This document shows positions 19,306 to 26,371 of a DNA stretch of 59,581 bases, one piece after another. Numbering within the stretch: the stretch's first letter is position 1; every line of letters begins with the position of its first letter. The stretch is from positions 1 through 59,581 of the forward strand of contig JBDLTZ010000075.1 of NCBI GenBank assembly GCA_039805565.1, read 5' to 3'. A program made the translations under genes and the position numbers. Origin of the DNA: CALJIC01 sp039805565. GTDB taxonomy: Bacteria; Chloroflexota; Chloroflexia; Chloroflexales; Roseiflexaceae. The notes beneath the pieces are model-generated. The model saw nothing but the letters and a program-made list of their open reading frames with translations, did no database searches and was not told where the DNA came from.

Positions 19306-20322
19306 ATGAAACTCTCTGCGACTGCACCGGCAAAGGTGATCCTGATCGGCGAGCACGCTGTGAACCGCGGCGCGACGGCGCTGGCGGTGGGCGTCGGCCT
19401 GTACGCGACGGTCGCGCTGACCGTGCTGGGGGCGCCCCTCATCACGCTGGCGGGCGGTGGGCACAGCGCACGCACCACGCGCGACGAGGTGCTGGCGCTG
19501 GGCGAGCGGGTCGACTCCTGGCGCGCTCGGGAGGAGTACACTGCCATCCAGGCGCTCGCGGCGCAGGATTTCTTCGCGCCGACGAAGTATGTGCTGGCAG
19601 CGCTGGGCGAGGACCTGCCCGAGGCGCTGGGAGTGCGCATCACCAGCGCGATCCCGGCGTCGGCGGGGCTGGGCTCCGGCGGGGCGTGCTTTGCGGGGCT
19701 GGCCGCAGCGCTGGCCGAGCTGACCGGCCAGGGAGGGGACACTCGCGCCGTGGCCGGGTGGGCGCAGCGCGGCGACATCGTGGCGCACGGCGGAGTGGCC
19801 TCGGGCCTGGACACGCAGACCTCGCTGTACGGCGGGGCCATCCGCTACACCGCCGCGCGCCAGGGCGAGCCGACGCCGCTCGGACCGGGGCTGTGCCTGG
19901 TGATCGGGAACACTGGCGTGTTCGCCGCCACAGCCGATGTGAACGGGCGGGTTCGCCGCTGGCTGGCGGAGCAGCCGGCTCGCGCGCACCACTTCCAGGA
20001 GATCGGGCTGCTGGCGAGGTACGCCGAGGCCGCGCTGCGCGACGGGAACTGGCCGGAGCTGGGGCGGCTGATGAATCTGAACCAGCTCATACTCGAGAAG
20101 ATCGGCGTCTCCTGCCCAGAGCTCGAGCGGCTGATCGACGCCGCGCTGGGGGCGGGCGCGCTGGGCGCCAAGCTCTCGGGCTCGGGCGGGGGCGGCATTA
20201 TGGTGGCGCTCGTCACGCCGGAGACGGCCAGGCCAGTGGCGCGGGCGGTCGAGGCGGCGGGGGGCACGGCGATCGCGGCGCCGGTGGGGGTGCCCGGGGC
20301 GGCGGTGCGGGCTGAGGCGTGA
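19306..20322 (+). CDS. mvk: mevalonate kinase
   Basis: Phosphorylates mevalonate at C5 in the mevalonate route to isoprenoids, giving precursors for carotenoids, quinones and polyprenyl lipid carriers. The 338-residue GHMP kinase has the N-terminal APAKVILIGEHAVNRGATAL, the ATP loop PASAGLGSGGACFAGLAAAL, a catalytic region GDIVAHGGVASGLDTQTSLYGG, and motif 3 AKLSGSGGGGIMVALV. HAVNRGATAL and SGLD(T)QTS favour mevalonate kinase over galactokinase. ATG 19306 begins directly after a heptad array, and no normal Shine-Dalgarno is visible. Other mevalonate-pathway genes are not in the window. The last codons overlap another heptad array (20312-20335). Confidence 0.92.
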   Translation: MKLSATAPAKVILIGEHAVNRGATALAVGVGLYATVALTVLGAPLITLAGGGHSARTTRDEVLALGERVDSWRAREEYTAIQALAAQDFFAPTKYVLAALGEDLPEALGVRITSAIPASAGLGSGGACFAGLAAALAELTGQGGDTRAVAGWAQRGDIVAHGGVASGLDTQTSLYGGAIRYTAARQGEPTPLGPGLCLVIGNTGVFAATADVNGRVRRWLAEQPARAHHFQEIGLLARYAEAALRDGNWPELGRLMNLNQLILEKIGVSCPELERLIDAALGAGALGAKLSGSGGGGIMVALVTPETARPVARAVEAAGGTAIAAPVGVPGAAVRAEA

Positions 20323-20344
20323 GGCGTCAGCCCAGAGCGGGGCT

Positions 20345-20387
20345 TGGGGGTGCAACCCCCGAGAAAAAACTCATCCCAGCTTTCTCG
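20345..20387 (+). repeat. G5/C5 hairpin element plus second hairpin before the cyclase gene
   Basis: GGGGGT-GCA-ACCCCC (20345-20359) is followed at once by GAGAAAAAA. CCGAGAAA (20359-20366) pairs with TTTCTCGG (20380-20387), so the two hairpins are alternative or stacked. Nearly the same hairpin-GAGAAAAA element sits upstream of argH (58113), so it is a dispersed repeat. A run of A, not T, follows on the plus strand, arguing against a terminator in that direction. Confidence 0.6.
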
Positions 20388-20407
20388 GTCCCGAAGGGAG
20401 AACTCAT

Positions 20408-21052
20408 ATGCAGGGCAAGCGCGTCATCGACCTGACCCACGTGCTGCTGCCGGGTCAGGAGCAGTATGGGCTGGAGCTGAAGCAGCGCGGCGAGCGCCAC
20501 GGGCCCACCGGCGACATCATGAAGGAGGTCTTCATGTGGTCGCACGTTGGGACGCACGTGGAGGTGCCGCTGCACTTCTATGAGGGCGGCAAGGACACAG
20601 CGAGCCTGCCCCTGAGCCTGTTCATGGGGCCGGCGATCCGGCTGGACTTCCGCCACAAGCAGGTGAACGAGGCGATCGCACTGGACGACCTGCGGGCAGC
20701 GGGGGACATCCAGGTGGGCGACCATGTGATCCTGTGGGAGGGGCGCGACGGCCAGTACCGCACGCCGGCCTCGCACCAGCGGCCATACATCACCGAGGAG
20801 GCGGTGGAGTGGCTGCTGGAGGACCGCGGGGTACGGCTGCTGGGGACCGATAGCTCCGGCTTCGAGGTGCGCGGCGTGACGGGCCACCCGAACCACACGC
20901 GCTGGTTCCGCCACGACGCGGCGGTGCTGGAGTGCCTGCGGAACCTCGACCAGATCCGCGGGCAGCGCTTCTACCTGCTGGCGCTGCCGATCCCGGTGCA
21001 GGGGCTGGACGCCTGCCCGGTGCGGGCGCTGGCGATCGAGGACGAGTCTTGA
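20408..21052 (+). CDS. cyclase family protein (kynurenine formamidase-like fold)
   Basis: A 214-residue metal-dependent hydrolase of the cyclase family (the fold of bacterial kynurenine formamidase). It begins with RVIDLTHVLLPG. The metal-binding signature is SHVGTHVEVPLHFY; the usual HxGTHxDxPxH has Glu in place of Asp here. Later motifs are ITEEAVEWLLEDRGVRLLGTDSSG and NHTRWFRHD. Substrate is unknown; these enzymes hydrolyse N-formyl-kynurenine, cyclic amides or related compounds. A GGGAGA ribosome binding site precedes the ATG. It is followed on the same strand by an epimerase-like gene after a repeat-filled gap. Confidence 0.87.
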   Translation: MQGKRVIDLTHVLLPGQEQYGLELKQRGERHGPTGDIMKEVFMWSHVGTHVEVPLHFYEGGKDTASLPLSLFMGPAIRLDFRHKQVNEAIALDDLRAAGDIQVGDHVILWEGRDGQYRTPASHQRPYITEEAVEWLLEDRGVRLLGTDSSGFEVRGVTGHPNHTRWFRHDAAVLECLRNLDQIRGQRFYLLALPIPVQGLDACPVRALAIEDES

Positions 21053-21135
21053 GTGCTGAGTGCTGAGTACTGAGCGCTGCTCGCCGAAGACGTTCTCGGC
21101 GCAGCCAAGTGTGCTGAACACTCGAAGCCAGCACT
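21052..21135. repeat. composite element: heptads plus CGCCGA/TCGGCG hairpin
   Basis: TGAGTGC, TGAGTGC, TGAGTAC and TGAGCGC follow in exact period 7 from about 21052. A hairpin CGCCGA(21082-21087)/TCGGCG(21096-21101) comes next, then CAGC and further ACTG units. The same combination, inverted in layout, occurs at 31815-31890. A complementary ACTCAGC array continues at about 21188-21230 inside the next gene. Confidence 0.7.
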
Positions 21136-21184
21136 GAAGACAGAGCGCGCAACGATTCACTCACACATGGTAGGTGAGATCGCG

Positions 21185-21880
21185 ATGACGCAGAACTCAG
21201 CACTAGGAACTCAGCACTCAGCACTGCGAATCGGCTCCGCCCTGTTCAACGCCGACCATACTCGGCTAGGGGAGGAGCTGCGGCAGGTGGAGGCGGCGGG
21301 GGTGGACTTCGTGCACCTCGACGTGTTCGACGGGCGCTTCGTGCCGGACATGGCCTTCGCGCCGCGGACGATCCAGGCGCTGCGGCCGCTGACGCGCCTG
21401 CCGTTCGAGGTGCACCTGGCCGCCGAGGAGCCGCTGCGCCTGCTGCCGGCGCTGGCGAGGGCCGGTGCGGACCTGGTGTTCCTGCCGGCCGAGAGCACGC
21501 CGCTGGTGTATGAGGCGGTGTTCGCGGTGCGCGAGCTGGGCATGCGCCCGGGGCTGTGCCTGGCACTGGGGACGCCGCTGGCAGCGCTGGAGGCGGCCTT
21601 GCCGCTGCTGGACGCCGTGCTGCTGCTGGGGCGCGTGACGGGCGAAGGGCGGCGCGGCCGCGAGTTCAACGACCTGCTGCTGCCGCGCATTGCGGCCGCG
21701 CGCCGCATGATCGACGCGGGGGGTCGCGCGGTGGACCTCCAGGCGGCCGGCGGGCTGGAGGTGGCGAGCTGCAAGGACGCCGTGGCGGCGGGGGCCACCT
21801 CGCTGCCGCTGGGGGGCGCGCTGCACCGCGAAGCAGACATGGCAGCCTTCGTCGCGGCTCTGCGGGCGACGCTGGGGTAG
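21185..21880 (+). CDS. ribulose-phosphate 3-epimerase family protein
   Basis: A 231-residue TIM-barrel protein of the pentose-phosphate epimerase family. HLDVFDGRFVPDMAF carries the first metal ligands and Asp, and PFEVHLAAEEP the next histidine. The C-terminal catalytic Asp appears in AVDLQAAGG; canonical enzymes have VDGG, so specificity may differ from Rpe. The first residues (NSALGTQHSALR) are encoded by the ACTCAGC heptad array, so the repeat has extended or invaded the N-terminus. ATG 21185 is preferred because AGGTGAG is upstream; ATG 21167 is six codons earlier. It is convergent with the next gene. Confidence 0.8.
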   Translation: MTQNSALGTQHSALRIGSALFNADHTRLGEELRQVEAAGVDFVHLDVFDGRFVPDMAFAPRTIQALRPLTRLPFEVHLAAEEPLRLLPALARAGADLVFLPAESTPLVYEAVFAVRELGMRPGLCLALGTPLAALEAALPLLDAVLLLGRVTGEGRRGREFNDLLLPRIAAARRMIDAGGRAVDLQAAGGLEVASCKDAVAAGATSLPLGGALHREADMAAFVAALRATLG

Positions 21881-21895
21881 CGGGTGAGGGGCGCC

Positions 21896-23041
21896 CTACA
21901 GCGCCCCCTCCGAGCCACCCCGCCGCACGCTGCCGAGCGCCTCCGGCAGACGGAACTCCGCCCGGCGCCCAGCGCGCTCCATGCTGAGCAGGCCCTCCAC
22001 CAGCGCGCAGCCGAAGCTCTCCGAGGCACGCGCCAGTAGCGGCAGGCGCCCGTGCGACTCGCCGGTGAGCCAGCCGAGCAGCCGCAGCGGCGCCACAAGC
22101 TCGCGCGTCCAGTCGCTCGGCGGAATCCCTAGCATGTCCGCCGTATTGTCGCCGAGGAAGAAGCGCATCATGCTGACCGACATGCCCGCGAAGGGCGTGC
22201 CGCGGTTGGACTCGACGAGTATCTCGGTGAGCGCCGCTGTGAGCTGCCGCCCCTCGGGGCAGGGCTCGAAGTGGCGGCGCTGGATGTTCACCAGCATCAG
22301 CCCAGCCTCGGCCGCATCGCCCGGCAGCAGCGACTCGTCCACCCCCATGAGCACCCCCACCACATTCCAGGCGTGGACGTACGCGTCGGCGTCCTCGTCG
22401 GACACACTGAAGCCCAGCTTGCGCAGCCCATCGAGGATGACCGCGCTGAAGGTCAGCAGCGTGCCGACCATGTCCTCCTGGTTGACGGGCAGGCCGAGAG
22501 CGTGGTCCCAGCCGTGCTCGAGGATGAGATGCCGCACCGCCGCGTGCATCAGGCGGACCTTCTGGGCCGAGCGCACGCCGATCCCCCCGGGCTCCAGTCC
22601 ACCTGGGGCCATCACGTCGAACACGAGCTGGGCAGTCTCGAGCAGGCGCGGCCGCGGGTTGCGCGAGAGGCGGCTCGTCATGTGGAGCACCTGCACGCCC
22701 CGGCGCGCGGCGTAGCAGGCCGGCAGCGAGTAGTGGCCGAGGATGAGCATGGCCCGCGACGCATGCCGGCCGAAAAAAGCCGAGGCGCGGCCGATGCGGG
22801 CGCGGTCGGCCCACGGCGGTAGGGAGGCCGAGGCCGCGAAGTACTCGCGCGCTACGGCCGGCAGCTCCTCGGGGGGCGGGGCGTCGTTGCGGACCAGGGT
22901 GACGATCAGGCGGTTGACGGCCGCCACCTGGCCGTCCTCGAAGATCGCCCGAACCACCGCGTCAGCCGCGGGGTCACCCCGCAGGCGCATGGAGTCCAGG
23001 GCGGCGTCGCTCCAGCGGTAGGAAGCATCTGTTGCACGCAT
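21896..23041 (-). CDS. oxygenase MpaB / latex-clearing-type family protein (DUF2236)
   Basis: A 381-residue helical protein of the MpaB/rubber oxygenase family, in which several members are b-type heme oxygenases. The matching core is PWADRARIGRASAFFGRH, LGHYSLPACYAARRGVQVL, RLLETAQLVFDVMAPGGL, KVRLMHAAVRHLI and GLPVNQEDMVGTLLTFS. The conserved histidines in LGHYSL and MHAAVRH suit heme binding (family knowledge). It has no signal peptide. The substrate is unknown. It converges with the epimerase gene, 15 bases apart. Upstream, 23042-23202 holds no recognisable gene. Confidence 0.85.
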   Translation of the reverse strand: MRATDASYRWSDAALDSMRLRGDPAADAVVRAIFEDGQVAAVNRLIVTLVRNDAPPPEELPAVAREYFAASASLPPWADRARIGRASAFFGRHASRAMLILGHYSLPACYAARRGVQVLHMTSRLSRNPRPRLLETAQLVFDVMAPGGLEPGGIGVRSAQKVRLMHAAVRHLILEHGWDHALGLPVNQEDMVGTLLTFSAVILDGLRKLGFSVSDEDADAYVHAWNVVGVLMGVDESLLPGDAAEAGLMLVNIQRRHFEPCPEGRQLTAALTEILVESNRGTPFAGMSVSMMRFFLGDNTADMLGIPPSDWTRELVAPLRLLGWLTGESHGRLPLLARASESFGCALVEGLLSMERAGRRAEFRLPEALGSVRRGGSEGAL

Positions 23042-23202
23042 GGGTTACCGGATTCTAGGCAGCGGTGGGCTGCAGTCATGTATGAATAATACGCAAGCAC
23101 GAGGCGTGCCAGATGTGCGCTGTCTGCCACAAGCATCAGCGGGCCAGATGAACATCGCTCTCTGGCGCAGCAGAGCCTAAAAGTCCGTGGTGGCACTCTA
23201 TC

Positions 23203-23231
23203 TTGAAAAACGATAGCGGGTGTGCTATAGT
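23203..23231 (+). promoter_or_regulatory. sigma-70-type promoter of the zinc-ribbon gene
   Basis: TTGAAA (23203-23208) and TATAGT (23226-23231) are 17 bases apart, close to consensus. The predicted 5' leader is about 130 bases and contains the hairpin CAGCCCCA-CCG-TGGGGCTG (around 23278-23296). A long structured leader before a small nucleic-acid-type protein recalls cold-shock genes (inference). Confidence 0.8.
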
Positions 23232-23366
23232 GCGCCCGTGTTCCAGCGTGTTTGGTCCTCAGCGCGTAGCCTCCGTGCAGCCCCACCGTGGGGCTGTGCT
23301 CTCCGCTGGTCGTCCCCAAGCCGATGGACAGCCGTATCAGCCCAAGACCAGAAGGAGTAGCGAGCG

Positions 23367-23720
23367 ATGAGCTTCGCGAACAAGACGCTCACGTGCAAGG
23401 ACTGCGGGATGGACTTCATCTTCACCGCAGGTGAGCAGGAGTTCTACGCGCAGAAGGGCTTCACCAACGAGCCGACCCGCTGCCCGTCGTGCCGGCAGGC
23501 GCACAAGGCAGGCAGCAGCCGCGGCGGCAGCGGCGGCTTCGGCCGGCGGGACAGCTACGCCAGCAACGGCGGCGGCTTCGGCGGCGACCGCCAGATGCAC
23601 ACCACAACCTGCGCCTCGTGCGGCAAGGAGGCCCAGGTGCCGTTCGTCCCGCGCGGCGATAAGCCCGTCTACTGCTCGGACTGCTTCCGAAACCAGCGCC
23701 AGAGCAGCAGCCGCTGGTAA
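23367..23720 (+). CDS. double zinc-ribbon protein with glycine/arginine-rich linker
   Basis: A 117-residue protein. The N-terminal zinc ribbon has TCKDCGMDF and RCPSCRQAH (about 9-50). The linker (about 50-80) is rich in Gly, Ser and Arg (SSRGGSGGFGRR), like RNA-binding RGG segments. The C-terminal ribbon has TCASCGKEAQVPFVPRGD and YCSDCFRNQR. This is the small zinc-ribbon family often found in Chloroflexota; a nucleic-acid role is inferred, not shown. It has its own promoter and a strong terminator, so it is probably monocistronic and well expressed. GGAG lies about eight bases before the ATG. Confidence 0.88.
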   Translation: MSFANKTLTCKDCGMDFIFTAGEQEFYAQKGFTNEPTRCPSCRQAHKAGSSRGGSGGFGRRDSYASNGGGFGGDRQMHTTTCASCGKEAQVPFVPRGDKPVYCSDCFRNQRQSSSRW

Positions 23721-23735
23721 GTTTCGTAGACCGAG

Positions 23736-23784
23736 GGCAGCGGGCGGAGGGCGCGACGGCCCCTTCGCCCGCTGCCTCTTTTTT
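23736..23784 (+). terminator. intrinsic terminator of the zinc-ribbon gene
   Basis: GGCAGCGGGCG (23736-23746) pairs perfectly with CGCCCGCTGCC (23766-23776) and is followed by TCTTTTTT. It is a textbook intrinsic terminator located 16 bases after the stop codon. Confidence 0.92.
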
Positions 23785-23823
23785 GGGTGGGGTGGCGGTA
23801 CAGGGCTGTGAACAGGGGGCGAG

Positions 23824-24183
23824 ATGAGCGCTCGGCGAAGGGCGATCGGGGCGGGCCTGGCGGCGCTGCTGGCGGCCTGCGGCTCGCGAGGGGGTGGGGA
23901 GCTACAGGGGCCGGCGCTGGTGTTCTTCTACACCGACGGCTGAGCGCCCTGAGCGGAGACCGCGCCCATCGTGGATGGGCTTGAGCAAGAGTACGGCGCG
24001 CGCCTCAGCTTTGAGCGCGTGGACTACAACACCCAGCGCGGCCAGGCTCTGGCGCGGCGCTACAACGTGCGCGCCCACCCCACGGTGCTCGTGGTGGACA
24101 CCGAGGGGGCCGCGGTGGCCACGATCCTCGGCGTCCCGGCGCGCGAGCGTGTGGCGGAGGCCATCCGGCGCGTCGCCCGGTGA
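23824..24183 (+). CDS. thioredoxin-like lipoprotein, probable selenoprotein with a UxxU active site
   Basis: Read through two TGA codons, this is a complete 119-residue thioredoxin-fold lipoprotein. The signal peptide (MSARRRAIGAGLAALLAACG) ends in lipobox LAAC, Cys19. FFYTDG is followed by TGA (codon 40, 23941-23943), Ala-Pro, TGA (codon 43, 23950-23952), then AETAPIVDGLEQEYG. The TGAs fall exactly at the two CxxC positions. The rest matches thioredoxin: RVDYNTQRGQALARRYNVRA, then cis-proline in HPTVLVVD. AGGGGG precedes the ATG. A hairpin at 23964-23980 fits bacterial SECIS spacing. The annotation as two short ORFs or a pseudogene is the alternative. It would sit outside the membrane as a redox protein. 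Sec machinery is not in the window. Confidence 0.78.
23964..23980 (+). promoter_or_regulatory. SECIS-like hairpin
   Basis: GCCCATC-GTG-GATGGGC is a perfect 7-bp stem with a three-base loop starting with G. The loop begins 27 bases after the first TGA and 18 bases after the second. Bacterial SECIS elements lie about 16-37 bases downstream of UGA and need a G in the first two loop positions (family knowledge), so one hairpin could serve both codons. Confidence 0.65.
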
Positions 24184-24198
24184 CCTCCGCCACACGCG

Positions 24199-24969
24199 CT
24201 ACCCCTCGGCGATCGCTATGTCCAAGATCTGCTCGCCCGGCTCAGTCGGATTCTGCTCCGGGTCACGCAGCGGAATAGCGTTGACGATCTCCTGACCCTC
24301 CACCACTTCCCCGAAGATCGTGTACTGACCGTCGAGCCAGGTGGCCGGCGCCGTGGTGATGAAGAACTGTGAGCCCGCGCTGTTCGGGTCACCGCCGCGG
24401 GCCATCGCCACCAGGCCAGGCCGGTCGAAGCTGATCGATTCCGAGAACTCCGCCGGCACGTTGTAGCCCGGCCCGCCACCCCCCGTCCCCGTCGGGTCGC
24501 CGCCCTGCGCCATGAAATCCTGCAGCACGCGGTGCCAGGTCGTCCCGTCGTAGAAGTCCTCGCGGGCCAGGAAGACGAAGCTGTTGACCGACTGCGGCGC
24601 CAGGTCGGGCCGCAGCTTGACCACAATGTCGCCGCGCGGGGTCGTGATCGTCGCCGTGTAGCTCTTGGCCGGGTCGATCGTCATCGGCGGGAGCGCGCTG
24701 TACTTGTTATTGCGCGAGGCGATGTCGCTGGCAGGGGCCGCCGCTTCGCCCGCCGGGGCCGCCGTGGGCGCGGCGTCGGGCGCCGGGGTCACCGCCTCGA
24801 AAGGGGCGGCGGTGGGCTGGGCGGCAGCCTGTTGGCCCGCCGGGCGCGCGAGCATGAGGCCCAGCACCACGAAGACAACGACGACGACGACTGCGGCCAG
24901 AGCGCCGAGCGCCGAGCTCTGCTGGCGCGGGGCCTCCGGACTCTTCTTGGCTCGGGAAGACTGGCTCAC
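24199..24969 (-). CDS. membrane-anchored cyclophilin-type peptidyl-prolyl isomerase
   Basis: A 256-residue protein that catalyses proline isomerisation of exported proteins. After a short cytoplasmic tail (MSQSSRAKKSPE) a hydrophobic helix (about 20-43, rich in Val) anchors it; an Ala/Pro linker follows (about 45-90). The cyclophilin domain (about 95-256) shows TPRGDIVVKLRPDLAPQSVNS, FYDGTTWHRVLQDFMAQGGD, GLVAMARGGDPNSAGSQFFI and DGQYTIFGEVVEGQEIV. HR, the MAQGGD motif and GSQFFI match the active site. GTG 24969 is chosen because GGAGGAG lies seven bases upstream. A minus-strand TATAAT at 25032-25037 is a plausible -10. Confidence 0.93.
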   Translation of the reverse strand: MSQSSRAKKSPEAPRQQSSALGALAAVVVVVVFVVLGLMLARPAGQQAAAQPTAAPFEAVTPAPDAAPTAAPAGEAAAPASDIASRNNKYSALPPMTIDPAKSYTATITTPRGDIVVKLRPDLAPQSVNSFVFLAREDFYDGTTWHRVLQDFMAQGGDPTGTGGGGPGYNVPAEFSESISFDRPGLVAMARGGDPNSAGSQFFITTAPATWLDGQYTIFGEVVEGQEIVNAIPLRDPEQNPTEPGEQILDIAIAEG

Positions 24970-25117
24970 GAAAACGCTCCTCCAGAGTGTCGCGGGTGCG
25001 GCCCGCACGCATCTGTATCCATCGAGCGCACATTATAGCATCGTGCGCACGCTTGCGGCATGTGATACAATGGCACTCGAACGTATGTTTGTAAGCTCAC
25101 GCGTTCGGGGGTGTGTG

Positions 25118-26275
25118 ATGACTCTGGTGCAGATGCAGCCGGACGTGCGGCAAAAGCTAGCGATCCTGGGGGGCGAGGCGGCCGACGAGGTGTCCGACAT
25201 CCCAGCCACACAGAGCATCCAGCAGGGCATCACGCACGAGACAGGCTTCATCTACGACGCCAAGCGCGAAGGGGGCGGCACCACCAAGCTCTTCAAGGTG
25301 CTCCAGACCAATGCATGCCGCTACGCCTGCAAGTACTGTTTCACCTCGTGCGCGATCCGCCGCAAGCGCACCACCTTCAAGCCGGATGAGCTCGCCACCA
25401 CCTTCATCTCCCTCAGCCGGGAGCGCCGCGTGGGCGGTCTGTTCCTCTCCTCGGGGATCGTGCCCGACGCCGACACCACGATGGAGAAGATGCTCGCCAC
25501 CGTCGAGCGGCTGCGCCTGCGCGAGGGCTACACCGGCTACATCCACCTCAAGCTGATACCCGGCGCCTCGTTCGAGTACATCGAGCGGGCCGTCGAGCTG
25601 GCCGACCGCGTCTCGCTGAACCTCGAAGCCCCGAATGCCGAGCGGCTGGCAGACCTCGCGCCGGACAAGGAGTTCGCCTCCAGCATGTGGGGGCGTATGG
25701 CCTGGGCCGGTGAGCTTATTCGCCGCGCCCGCGCCGAGGGGCGACGTGCCGCGCGCAGCATCACCACACAGTTCGTAGTGGGCGCGGCCGGCGAGAGCGA
25801 CCGGGAGCTCCTGGGCACAGTGGCGCGGGCGCGGCGGGACTTCGGGCTGTGGCGCGCCTACTTCTCCGCCTTCCACCCGATCGAGCGCTCGCCGTTCGCC
25901 GAGCTCCCCGCCGAGGATCCGGCCCGCGAGCGGCGCCTCTACCAGGCAGACTTCATGCTGCGCGACTACGGCTTCGCGCCCGACGAGCTGCCATTTGACC
26001 CCGATGGGCTGCTCCCGCGCGACCGCACGCCGAAGCAGGCATGGGCCGAGCGCCACCTGCACGCGCCCGTCGAGGTCAACCGCGCCCCACGCGACGCACT
26101 CCTGCGCGTGCCGGGGATCGGACCAAAGAGCGCCGACCGCATTATCGAGCTGCGCCGTGGGGGTCGCCTGCGCGACCTGCGCGACCTCAGGGGCCTGGGG
26201 GTGAAGGTGGGGTGGGCCGCGCCGTACATCCTGCTGGATGGCCGGCGCCCGCCGCTCCAGACAGGGCTGTGGTAG
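25118..26275 (+). CDS. radical SAM protein with C-terminal helix-hairpin-helix (putative DNA modification/repair type)
   Basis: A 385-residue radical SAM enzyme. The cluster motif is CRYACKYC (CxxxCxxC, about residues 67-74), followed by LFLSSGIVPDADTTMEKM, IHLKLIPGASFEYI and SLNLEAPNAERLADLAPDKEF. Near the C-terminus APRDALLRVPGIGPKSADRI is a DNA-binding helix-hairpin-helix. This arrangement fits the family named putative DNA modification/repair radical SAM protein; the reaction is unknown. Its usual partner, a UDG-like protein, is not adjacent. The start is ambiguous: ATG 25118 (GGGGGTG upstream), ATG 25085, or ATG 25070, which overlaps a TACAAT box (25066-25071). That box implies a very short leader. 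Confidence 0.85.
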   Translation: MTLVQMQPDVRQKLAILGGEAADEVSDIPATQSIQQGITHETGFIYDAKREGGGTTKLFKVLQTNACRYACKYCFTSCAIRRKRTTFKPDELATTFISLSRERRVGGLFLSSGIVPDADTTMEKMLATVERLRLREGYTGYIHLKLIPGASFEYIERAVELADRVSLNLEAPNAERLADLAPDKEFASSMWGRMAWAGELIRRARAEGRRAARSITTQFVVGAAGESDRELLGTVARARRDFGLWRAYFSAFHPIERSPFAELPAEDPARERRLYQADFMLRDYGFAPDELPFDPDGLLPRDRTPKQAWAERHLHAPVEVNRAPRDALLRVPGIGPKSADRIIELRRGGRLRDLRDLRGLGVKVGWAAPYILLDGRRPPLQTGLW

Positions 26276-26324
26276 CAGCCCTCGAAAGAGCATCCGAGGC
26301 TCGCGGAGGGCTCATTGATACAAA

Positions 26325-26350
26325 TATCTGCGTTCTGTGTCTTCTGAGGG
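26325..26350. repeat. heptad array in the spacer after the radical SAM gene
   Basis: Units ATCTGCG, TTCTGTG and TCTTCTG are spaced seven bases apart. The 8-mer GCGTTCTG recurs in the argC leader (37818). The rest of the 26276-26371 spacer shows nothing else. Confidence 0.45.
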
Positions 26351-26371
26351 AAGCGACTCCTTGTGGTCGTG

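Noticed and set aside
23971..24183. A separate 70-residue gene starting at GTG 23971
   Set aside because: The GTG is the loop of the SECIS-like hairpin, has no ribosome binding site, and gives only half a thioredoxin; read-through from 23824 explains all of it.
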